From Gordius sp. MW1 (Eukaryota; Nematomorpha; Gordioida; Gordea; Gordiidae), in contig OZ038526.1 of assembly GCA_964036665.1 (NCBI GenBank), forward strand, positions 5,394,001 to 5,458,000: a stretch of DNA of 64,000 nt. The letters are read 5' to 3'. This document shows, piece by piece, positions 46,501 through 55,600 of this stretch. Within the stretch, counting starts at the first letter, position 1; each line of letters starts with the position of its first letter. The position numbers and the translations under genes are program-made. The notes below the pieces were generated by a model. It was given only the letters and a program-made list of their open reading frames with translations. It had not been told where the DNA came from and searched no databases.

Positions 46501-48027
46501 AATTCAAAATCTAATTTTCAAACTCGGATAATTGCCAATTGCGCAGAAAAAAAATCAAATTTAAGTTTATTTTTATTCCAATATTATTCATTTACCATAT
46601 ATTCTTTATAAATATGCAATTTGATAAAAAATAAACACCATGATATGTTCTTGTGATAATTGATTATACCGCCATCTATAAATATTTTTGTTGAAAATGC
46701 AATTTTTCGAATTTTTGACCATCTCGTAGCCGCGCCCAAACTTTTTATGATTGAAATATGATAATGGGTCATAAAGGAGTTCACATTGTGAAATTGGTGA
46801 TTTCATATACCGGAGAAATATGTTTTTAGGATTTTTCACTAATTTTACCACAAAAAATTAACCGCAAAAGTTTGAGGTTTTTGGTTAAATTATTTCGATA
46901 GAGAATTTTTTTAGGAACAAAATGCACCAAAATCTGAGTGAATAACGGAATTACTTTCAAAAATATGACAAAAATAGTAAAATCCATAAAACGCTCCCGA
47001 ACGTGATTTTGGTCCTTTAAACGTCCATAACTTAAAAAGTATTGGCCCAAAATGGCTAAAACTTTCAGAAATTAATCTAATAAATGAGACCTACACCCTC
47101 ACCAAAAATTATCCTGATCTGAAATGGTCGGTCGAAACCGTTTTGATTTGTCCTGGAATGGCCCATATAACTATAAGTTGCTACCTTTGCTTTTCATTAA
47201 GTGCCTTGCTGGTTAATCTTAACTATTTGTTATTATCCAGTGAAAGTCTTTAAGTGTCCTCGGTAATTTGATTCTTATTTTTAACAGGCAAACTTTCATT
47301 ATACGCTATATTTAGTTTTATTTACATAGCTACGGGGTGCGTTGTGTATTATAGAATGACACTTAATTTAGTTTATGCCTGTACCTAGAATTGCCTACCC
47401 AAAAACAGCCACCCCCGAGGATAGCTGACAAAATTTCACTTTCCAACGTAAGCACCATCATATGTATGTGCATAATAGACGTCTTTTATTTTAGCAAATG
47501 TGTGATGTTTGGTTTCAAATAAATATATAACTTTCTTGGTTTTATTAGGATGGTAAGCAATACAACAAAGCGAAGCGCGTTCGTCCTTTCGACCGTTTGG
47601 CTAGGGGTATGGTCAGGCCGATAGACAGTTACTCCCCTCCCGTAAACTCCGACCCTAAAATCAAGAATGCTGTCCCTAATGTGGAACCATTCGATTACTC
47701 TTCCCTGTCGTACACCACTATGCTCAAAGGTATTTTCAAGCAGCACTCGAGGATTTTAATTGTATTTTTTATATTGGTCTCATTTCAGGACAGCCCAAAA
47801 ATAATCAGTCACACAAAAATCACTGGGAAAAGGGATCAAAGAATAGGAATTCTGATGTAAGACCACATATTTTATGTATGGTAAAATATATCGACATTTA
47901 TTAGGGTATGGCACCTAAGGCTAAGAAAAACAATCCGCTCCTCTCGGGTTTGAAAAGTAATAGAACCAAGAGCATGACCTTTTCCTACGACCCAAAACCG
48001 CAAAATAAAGGACCCCCTAGGCGCTAA
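31519..48027 (+). CDS. EXOSC10: EXOSC10/Rrp6, nuclear exosome 3'-5' exoribonuclease (22 exons)
   Basis: This is the catalytic nuclear exosome subunit that trims and degrades rRNA, snoRNA and aberrant transcripts. Exons: 31519-31563, 31602-31744, 31782-31896, 37577-37678, 38417-38718, 41033-41114, 41195-41305, 41486-41629, 41750-41940, 42242-42422, 42542-42690, 42822-42872, 43123-43234, 43853-44063, 44397-44491, 44813-44890, 44969-45079, 45550-45613, 47389-47447, 47549-47729, 47789-47856, 47905-48027. All phases join, giving 905 aa (human 885). Domains: PMC2NT-like about 5-130; [19 protein letters not shown] at the end of exon 5's conserved part; DEDD-Y nuclease about 270-440; HRDC about 480-570; then a basic tail ending KSMTF. 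Active-site D298, E300, D356, Y421 and D425 are all present, 15 before human D313, E315, D371, Y436 and D440. The start ATG has A at -3 and G at +4. Least certain are exons 1-3, which rest on weak PMC2NT similarity and phase. Confidence 0.93.
32864..34015 (+). mobile_element. GC-bookended hAT-like element (CCCGACCCGACCC)
   Basis: Ends TAGAGCCCTGCA and (inverted) TAGAGCACTGCA frame the element. Bookends are runs of CCCGAACCCGACCCGACCC at 32885-32990 and 33865-33980, around an AT-rich core. A hAT MITE is nested at 33289-33456. Confidence 0.7.
33289..33456 (+). mobile_element. hAT-type MITE, nested
   Basis: Ends CATGGGTGTACGCAGG and CCTGGGTACGCCCATG, with G-run and C-run inside. The flanks GTCGAGGC and GTCGTGTC match at six of eight positions, a decayed 8-bp target duplication. 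Confidence 0.8.
34818..35573 (+). mobile_element. TIR element CCAGTGTAACC...AGGTGACG with nested MITE
   Basis: CCAGTGTAACCTTTAGGTGA at the left and its mate TCACCTAAAAAGGTTACACTGG at the right form inverted ends of about 22 bp with a 2-base bulge. Without the nested 377-bp MITE the element would be about 370 bp. Confidence 0.7.
35008..35384 (+). mobile_element. hAT-type MITE with perfect 8-bp target duplication
   Basis: Ends CATGGGCGTACCCGG and CCTGGGTACGCCCATG. GACCTACC at 35000-35007 is repeated exactly at 35385-35392, the 8-bp duplication diagnostic of hAT. Inside, TTTTTGGATAGTCGAGACCT is repeated three times (about 35192-35300). Confidence 0.88.
36986..37115 (+). mobile_element. hAT-type MITE with perfect 8-bp target duplication (130 bp)
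   Basis: Ends CATGGGCGTAGGGCAAGG and CTGACTACGCCCATG. CCTGCCAG at 36978-36985 is repeated exactly at 37116-37123. The core is shared with the copy near 62290-62415. Confidence 0.88.
37975..38395 (+). mobile_element. GC-bookended hAT-like MITE in EXOSC10 intron 4
   Basis: The left bookend reads CCCGCTGCCCGAACTTGTCC and GGCCCACGGGCCCGGCCGGG. The right bookend reads GGACGGGCCCGGGCGGGCAC and TTCGGGCAGCAG. It is a shorter relative of 24320-25129, and ends about 20 bp before EXOSC10 exon 5. Confidence 0.65.
38961..40876 (+). mobile_element. Foldback element with about 610-bp arms in EXOSC10 intron 5
   Basis: Outer ends TATAGGGACATTCCATGTCA and its inverted mate start arms that match almost throughout (38961 to about 39580 against about 40270 to 40876), up to a C-run/G-run pair. 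The unique centre is about 690 bp and holds no recognisable transposase. TA at both edges suggests a TA target duplication (Tc1/mariner-like). Transcription of the gene would yield a very long RNA hairpin. Confidence 0.85.
41306..41485 (+). other. GC-AG intron in EXOSC10
   Basis: The conserved VDLE-HHSYRS active-site junction fixes both edges. The exon ends TTAGAG, the intron starts GCAAAT and ends TATAG, and the next exon starts CATCAC. Shifting either edge does not create a GT donor without breaking the frame. Confidence 0.85.
43289..43580 (-). pseudogene. LINE 3'-end fragment in EXOSC10 intron 13
   Basis: The text around CTTCCATCTAGATCGGGTAG and GCCATGTCTTGAT, followed by CACTTGCC and CCGCCCTCTTC, parallels 26665-26930 of the broken LINE. 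It is a 5'-truncated copy of the same RTE-type family. Confidence 0.6.
45627..47169 (+). mobile_element. Foldback element with about 665-bp arms in EXOSC10 intron 18
   Basis: Ends TATATGGGCCATTCCATGTC and the inverted mate begin arms 45627 to about 46295 and about 46500 to 47169, with a spacer of about 200 bp. The same peptide is therefore readable from both strands (about 45755-45979 and 47050-46826), which is an effect of the palindrome. The end motif GGNCATTCCATGTC is shared with 38961-40876, so both belong to one family with TA at the edges. Confidence 0.87.
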
Positions 48028-48288
48028 ACCCCTTTTTTTGAGATTCCCTAAGAGCCATCTTATTTTATTTCCTCTCATAAAATGTGTAATTTTAACTACT
48101 TTAACCAGTATTTGTTATTACTTCATGTTGGACCGATTTTGTTTGCATCGAATTGGATGAGGGCGTAGACATTGACTGTTTCTACCCCCTTTACAGTTCC
48201 ATCTCCCCTCCTTGGCCCCTCTCATGTGTTATTTAGAGTTTTAAATTGTACCATTTTTACACTTGATACCTTCGCCCTTGTAAGCGTT

Positions 48289-48294
48289 AATAAA
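48289..48294 (+). terminator. Candidate EXOSC10 polyadenylation signal
   Basis: AATAAA lies 262 bases past the stop codon; a second AATAAA follows at 48321. Confidence 0.6.
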
Positions 48295-48329
48295 GTTTTC
48301 GTTTCTTATTAATTATCGTTAATAAAGGA

Positions 48330-49371
48330 TGACGGAAAGAGAGTTGTTGTGTTATACAGTGTTAGGTGGTATTACATTATTTTGCTTGTTAATAGAGAAT
48401 TTTTATAGTTATTCTGTCTGATTATTTGTTATTTTTTTGGGTTAAGGCCTAAAGTAGGTCGTACAGTTTTTTTATTTTATTAAGCTATATTGAAGTTAAA
48501 TCATTTTATGATACTCTCCCTAATTAATTGTGTAATTCACCAAATTTTTGTCTCTGTATTCTAATACCAATAAATTTACAATTTAATTAAATATGATAAT
48601 AAGATAATAAAAGGTGTTATGATTCGATTGTTTTAAGGTTTGTCAACCTCAACATCTGTGGCGCAGGCAAGAGAGAACCCCCCCCCCCCCACCATTGGCA
48701 GAATAATCATTTTTGCTGAATTATATTGAAAAGCACAATTATATTAATGGGATTCTTATTGGTGTTGCGCTTATAGAAATAATTAATATTTTAGATAAAA
48801 TCATACTAATTTTAAGACTATACACAAATTTTCCATCCTGAATCGAGTGCGTGTTTTAAAATGAAATAAATTTAATTCTTAATTAGTTCGTTAAAAACCA
48901 TTTAGAAGAGGAAGATGCTAATACGAGCCAAATTTTAGTAATATTTATTTCTTGTTTTAAATTGCTAGCGGTATTACTTGAAAAATAATCAATATTCAAA
49001 ATAAATGATATTTACGAAGCGTTTTGCACGCTTCTATCACACATACTACTTTTTTTAACTTGCTTAAATCTCTTTTCTTTAGAAACTAAGTGCTAATTTT
49101 ACAATAAAGATTGGAGGATCAAATTCAACTAAGTTAATATTCCTCAAAGTTAATTATATTTGTTTTTAAGTTCAACCTTTAGATAGGCTAAGTTAAAATT
49201 TTCCAATTTCAGCCTGCCATTGGCTTGCTTATTGGGCATGAGTGTAAATGAGCTTTTTGTTTAAAAATATAACGGCCCTGGCTTTAAGGTGATCAAAGTG
49301 GCTCCGACCCCGCTTAGCCCGGCTTTGGCCAGCCAAATTATTAAAGCAATGCTTTTATTTTTACATTTTTA
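48330..49371. other. Intergenic, no gene seen
   Basis: AT-rich DNA with a C-run near 48679-48690 and a GC-rich patch at 49290-49335 (GGCTCCGACCCCGCTTAGCC). No open frame or recognised repeat supports a feature. Confidence 0.5.
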
Positions 49372-51540
49372 ATTGCTATGCAATTTATGGGCTCGCTTTT
49401 TGTTGTCCGTCCTTTCAACTTTCTGACTTGCTGGTTCGATACCCGGAGAGGACAAATTTTTTTTTAAATTAAATTAATAAATTGTCCTTGTTAATACCAT
49501 TGATAATATGACTTTTTGGCCGTCCGCTGGCTACTGACCAATAAAAAAAATGACCATTGGCCAAATTGTGATTCGAAAATTTTTTTTCGATTTTGAATTG
49601 GTATAGGTTAACATTGATAATTACCTATGCCCCCCCCCTACAAGGGCCTATGCTTCTACTGATATGGGTCCCTGTGCCCCCCCCCTACAAAAGCCTATGC
49701 CTCTACTGATGTGGGTTCGAATCCCGGCGAGGGCAAATTCTTAATTGCTGGTTCGATAACCGGAGAGGACAAAATTTTTATTTTTTTTTAATTAAATTAA
49801 TATATTGTTCTTGTTAATACCATTGATAATATGACTTTTTGGCCGTGTCCTGGCTACTGACCTATGAAAAAATGACCATTGGCCATATATTCTTTTTTTC
49901 GTTTTTAGAATTGCTATTTTAGGTCAACATTGATAATTACCCTATGCCCTCCCCTACAAGGGCCTATGCCTCTACTGATATGGGTCCCTGTGCCCCCCCC
50001 TCCTACAAAAGCCCATGCCTCTACTGAAGTGGGTTCAAATCCCGGAGATGATAAATTTTTTTTAAAACTAATATATTGTTCTTGTTAATACCATTGATAA
50101 TATGACTTTTTGACCGTGTCCTGGCTACTGACCAATGAAAAAATGACCATTGGCCACATTGTGATTCGAAATTTTTTTCTCGTTTTTTTTCGTCTCTCAT
50201 GTATTTATATCCTTCTGGCTACTGACCAATGAAAAAAAAGACAAATGGCCAAAGTGTAGCAATTTTTTTTTCTATATTTTAAATATAGGCTATTTGGCCG
50301 TTCGCTAGCTACTGACCAATTATAAAGGAATCCTTTGAAATTTTCAGATTATTTAATTCTATTTAATCTAATTTTTTTAAATTAGTGCTAAAGTCTTTAA
50401 TTAATTTTTTCTCAAGATTTATCATTTATTTTATATTATATGCTAAAAAAATGTTATGTGTATTATTTTGAAGTATAAGCTTAATTATAGTTATTTACTA
50501 AACTTGACAATCCTAAACATTAATAACATATAAAGCTTATCATCCTTCATAATATTTTTCATCATATTATCAAACTCCCCAAAATCATGTCTTTGTTCAT
50601 ATAATACATTTTTTTTCCTTCTAATCGATTTTTTCAAGAATACTCAGAGAGTAAAAGGATTAATAAAGAAATTGTATCCGTGAAACGTAAATCGCGTATT
50701 AGGACAGAAAAAAATGGCGGGGTTGAAATTGTAGCGCGTATTAAGACGGAGCCTAATTGTGAGGGAGTGGAAGCAGTTACTAAAATTCAACTCGTACGTA
50801 ACTTGTTAATACGCTTCTTTTAACCTATATTTTAATCTAACCCAGTTATCGATTTTTTAATTTAGTCAAGTTTTATTTTAGGATTTGAAATGTATCTGAC
50901 TTGCTGGTTCGATACCCGGAGAGGGCAAAAAAAATTTTTTTTTAATTAAATTAATATATTGCTCTCGTTAATACCATTGATAATATGACTTTTTGACCGT
51001 GTCCTGGCTACTGACCAATGAAAAAAATGACCATTGGCCAAATTATAAATCGAATTTTTTTTTCGTTTTTGAATTGGTTTATTAGGTTAACATTGATAAA
51101 TACCCTATGGCTCCCCCTACAAAGGCCTATGCCTCTACTGATATGGGTCCCTGTGCCCGTACAAAGGCTTATGCCTCTACTGATGTGGGTTCAAATCCCG
51201 GCGAGGGCAAATTTTGTTTATTTTTTATTATTTAATTAATATATTGTTCTTGTTAATACCGTTGATAATATGACTTTTTGGCCGTCCGCTGGCTACTGAC
51301 CAATGAAAAAAATGACCATTGGCCAAAGTGAGATTAAAATCGATTTTTTTCTTGAATATAATTATAGGCTAGTTATTTGGCTGTCTGCTAACCATTAGAA
51401 AAGATCACCACTATCATTTTGCATTTAATATCCTCTTTAGGCATTCTCGCCCCTTCTTACCTTTCTCGCCCATAAATTGCATAGCAAATATGCTACTTTT
51501 ATACGGAGTATAGATGAGTTTCGTTCCCCTTTCCCTTTTC
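49372..51540 (-). mobile_element. R-family repeat element (copy 5), reversed
   Basis: It begins TTGCTATGCAATTTATGGGC with CTCG and GTTGTCCGTCC, and ends CTCGCCCATAAATTGCATAG, then the mirrored TATACGGAGTATAGA and GTTCCCCTTTCCC module. Between lie four to five blocks of roughly 300 bp with GGTTCGATACCCGGAGAGG, GGCTACTGACCAATGAAAAA, CCTATGCCTCTACTGATATG and GGGTTCGAATCCCGGCGAGG. A unique segment at about 50340-50880 interrupts it and holds an exon-like stretch. Confidence 0.7.
50639..50793 (+). pseudogene. Orphan exon-like open segment
   Basis: A long pyrimidine tract ending TTTTTTCAAG precedes 155 open bases, followed by the donor GTACGT. The reading frame gives ESKRINKEIVSVKRKSRI, RTEKNGGVEIVARIKTEP and EGVEAVTKIQL, a basic then mixed peptide with no known domain. 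GC content is visibly above the surrounding AT-rich repeat, and neighbouring frames are closed. It may be an exon of an unrecognised gene or a captured gene fragment. Confidence 0.4.
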
Positions 51541-52603
51541 AATTGTAGAAGATATTGGATTTAATAGATGAATAAAAAAAATTGTCCTAAATATGTCATT
51601 CCAAGTCGACGTTATTTTTCTGAAATTGCTTTAAGTAAAATGTATATTAATATTAAAAAAAAATAATGGAAGAAATTACTAATGATAAAAACAATTTTCT
51701 TGCGATACAATTTTCAATATTAGTTTTTAATATAAGCATATTACACGTATATTTACTTTTTTATAAAATAAATTCATGTATTAATAAAATATAAAGTGTA
51801 CCATAATAAAATTTAAATTTCTTTTTTGATCTATTAATCACAATACTTTTGAATTAATTAATAACGAAATTTATTATTATAAATTATTATTATATTACAA
51901 TTGTTTTATTGTCAAAATTCTGATCTACCAAAATTTGGATGTGACTTAAGTTATAATATTTAATTTGCATATATTTTTTAGTATAAAATTTTTTTTTATT
52001 ATAAGTATCGGCTGGTATCGCCACAAAATAGTGGTATCGGTGCATCTCTAGTTTTGAGTGATTGTTTTTTTTATCTTTTTGGGTTGGATGAGGGTAAAAA
52101 ATTAAGTAATTAGGGTTATCCTTGCTTATATAAGTTACACTATTTATTTATTACTGCTGCTAGATGCAATAGAAAATTCATATTTACACATTAGTCGCCT
52201 TTAAAGTTAAACATTTTTGTTCAAATTTCTTGCAAAAGTTTACTTAGTAGGGTCTGGCTTTCAAATCTTCACTACCCTATGTCATTATTATTTGTGACAA
52301 CAAGTATGTCATTTAGCAGTAAAATAGCCTTTAGGGCTTCCTTTCATCTTTCACCTTTTCCCTTTAAAAAACAAAAAAATATTATGCATGTGACAAATAG
52401 TACATGTGCGCAGATGTGTTATCAAATTATTATCCTGTGCCGCATGTATAACCCCAAAAAGATTTGGCATGCTATTTAAAAGGTAAGCCCATGCTTGCTT
52501 TTTAAATAAAACTGTTCATTCCATTATTATCAGGCATTTATATTGTGTTAATGAACAATTTAGGGTTCCAATCGCGATAGCATATAATCATCACATTAAT
52601 GGA
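51541..52603. other. Intergenic, promoter side of the GH18 gene
   Basis: No gene seen in this AT-rich stretch. I cannot point to a core promoter. Confidence 0.45.
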
Positions 52604-55600
52604 ATGTTTATCTTCTCTGTTTTATTCTTCACTATAATACAACTACAAATAGTTAATTGTGCAAGTAAGCCTTATGAATGAAAACTCAAACAATAATTCA
52701 ATGTTATTAATAAAAAAATTTAATATATATATATATGTATACATTTTTGTTTGTTTAATGGATCTTCTTTATTTTAAAGGGTTTAATATATTTCAATAAT
52801 TTTAATTTCATTATTCAAAATTACTGAATCTTATATTGATTTTATACTTTATATGGTTATAGAACAGGTACTTTTCTGCTATTATGCTTCGTGGGATCAG
52901 TATAAAGAAGTCGACCAAAAATATTTGCCGCAAAATATTGACCCTTTTCTTTGTAGTCATATAGTGTATGCATTCGCTTCGCTCGATGATAAATTTACTA
53001 TAACGGATCAAGAATCTAATCACAAAGGTTTTTTTACATATGTTTATATTTCATCATGGACCAGCAACTTATAGATGTAAATACGATAAATATTATTAAA
53101 ATTAACTAAAAAATGTATAATTACTTCAGTAGCGTACGGGAGGGGGCTGATGGGTTAGAACCCCGCTCCCCTTCTCCCATGGGGACCAGATTTTAAAATT
53201 ATTTTCCCGAATTATATGGAGAAATTATTAAACGTCTCTGGTATTGTGTCGAAATTGGCAATAATAAAATCAGCTTAAAATTAGATTCTTAAATAAATTT
53301 ATCATTAAATTTTAAGTTATTAATTGTTATTGCCATCTGTTTAGCTTAAACGTTTTAATCGTGTGATTTTATCGAAATATTTTTTCGTTTGTGAATAAAC
53401 CAATCCATTAAAAAAAACTGTATAATTTTTTAATTAAACCGTTTTTTACCTGCTTGAATTATAAAATGATTCCATGACGGTGGGACGATTCATAGCCCGT
53501 CCGATCCCGTTTTTTAGGTTTTTAGGCCCGTCCCAAAAGGTTTGTTGTTGCAGATCTCAATATTGAAATTTATTAGTATGTCAAATTTTCTAAATCTAAT
53601 CTCGTAATATTTGATAACAATGGTTCGACCTTGTTGGGTTTTTGTAAAAATTTGGCAGGAGACTTTTTGTAACTCGCAGGCAAAACAATTTGGGTCACAA
53701 AATTTAAATAGTCTAAATACTAAGGCATACAAACATGCCATTGAAACCTTTTAAACCCATTCAAAAGCTGTAAAGGGTATATTTCAACACTAGCCCATCC
53801 TCCCTCCCCAGTTCATAATTATTTCTTGTTATGGTAAACTCTCATTCTTAATTTATAAATTGTAAATATTTATAAAAAATTGCGGTTCTTCAAAAATAAT
53901 ATAATTGCTTAATCCAAAAGATTATTTATTTAAAACCGTTAGATAAAAATATATGATTTTAAAATTTAATCTTCAAATTTAAGTTCAGTTGATTAAATAA
54001 TAGCTAGATAAATTGAATTCTTAAATCTTTATCTACAATTCCTTCGTCGACTCATTAATAGCAATTAATTTCGTTCATATTTAAATAAAATAATTTGAAA
54101 TGTAATATTTGCCTAAAAGTTGCAAAGAATGATATGAATTTTTCGGGCTTGGAAGGGTTTTTCAATAAAAAACACATGACCGATAAAAAAGGATTTTTCG
54201 GGGTTTTATTGATGGCTCAAACTACTTTAATATCTTTATTCAAACAATTATCAAGTTATTTAAATTGTTTAACGCGAAAAATATAGTATTGTACCAGGAT
54301 CTGGTGTCGCTCAAAAAGCATAACCCCAACCTGAAGCTAATATTAGCTATCGGAGGCTGGAACTTTAACCAAACTATCTTCAGCCGTTTGGTAGGGGCCA
54401 AGGCAGCTACTGGTGTTAAAACTCAATTCATAAAACATTCAATCGCTTACCTTCGTGAAAATGGTTTTGATGGCATCAATATTGATTGGGAATACCCTGG
54501 AACCACTGACAGGGGTGGGGACGCCTTTCATGACAAATACAATTTTGGACAATTTCTAAAGGTTTTATGTCCATAATAAAATTTATGTAGGAAATATCTT
54601 AGGCAGCTTTACTTTCTATGAAGTAGTTGAACATGAGGGACTACTCAATAAACTTTATATTATTGATAAATTAGATATTGCTCTAAACAATTATTATTCC
54701 TTCATTCTCTATTTAATTTAGGAAAAAAATTAAGAAATTTTTTACAAATTTGAATTTATTTTGTGAATGGTTTAATATTAGGATGTTGAAGAAATATCCT
54801 TATTACGATTTTTAAATTCATTCGAATAACGCTCCAATACCCATTGTATTTAATCAACCCTTTTCAAATTGATTCATTAACTCATAGATATGAGGAAAAG
54901 ATAACGTAGATGAAATTTTTATATAATTTATAAAATTTTATTTTTAAATTAGATAGAAAGAACCAATATGTTTTTAAATTAGCATTTATAAATTATTTAT
55001 TCTCAAGGAAATGAGTGAATTATATGGATTAGAAGCTCGAAGTGAAAAGCGGGTTAAACTGTTAGTAACTATAAACGCAGGGGTCAGTGAAAATTTGATT
55101 CAAACTGGCTACAACGTGGAATTGATATCGAAGTAAAAAGAATATCACATTTAAGTTATTTGATTTTAGAAATAAAAACATGAATTTTTCAACTTGAGTT
55201 AATATCAAAATAATTTTATAGACATTTTTTAAATTAACTTGCTTAAGTTTAAAAAGATGACTAAAATTATACGTTTACCGTTTTTTTAAATTCCCCCAAA
55301 CCCTAATCTAAATCAGTAGTTCCCTTGTTAATTTTTATAGAACTGACTTATTTGTTATTATACCAAAGCAGATTTTAGGCCTATTAACAAAAAAAAAATT
55401 CAAAGGTAGATAAAAATTAATATATTAAATCTCGAGCACGTGTAAATTGACATCAAAATATCGCGACCCTGAATTTTTTGAATCCTAACCTCAGTGATTT
55501 TAGACTTTTTTAGCCGTCATCCGCCCCCTAATAATAACAAATATTTCCTACAACACTCCTTTGACAATTATTTATAACAAATTTTATTAGAGCAACTAAT

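Noticed and set aside
45755..47050. Mirror-image open frames encoding the same peptide on + and - strands
   Set aside because: They result from the foldback element's inverted arms, and no known protein matches.
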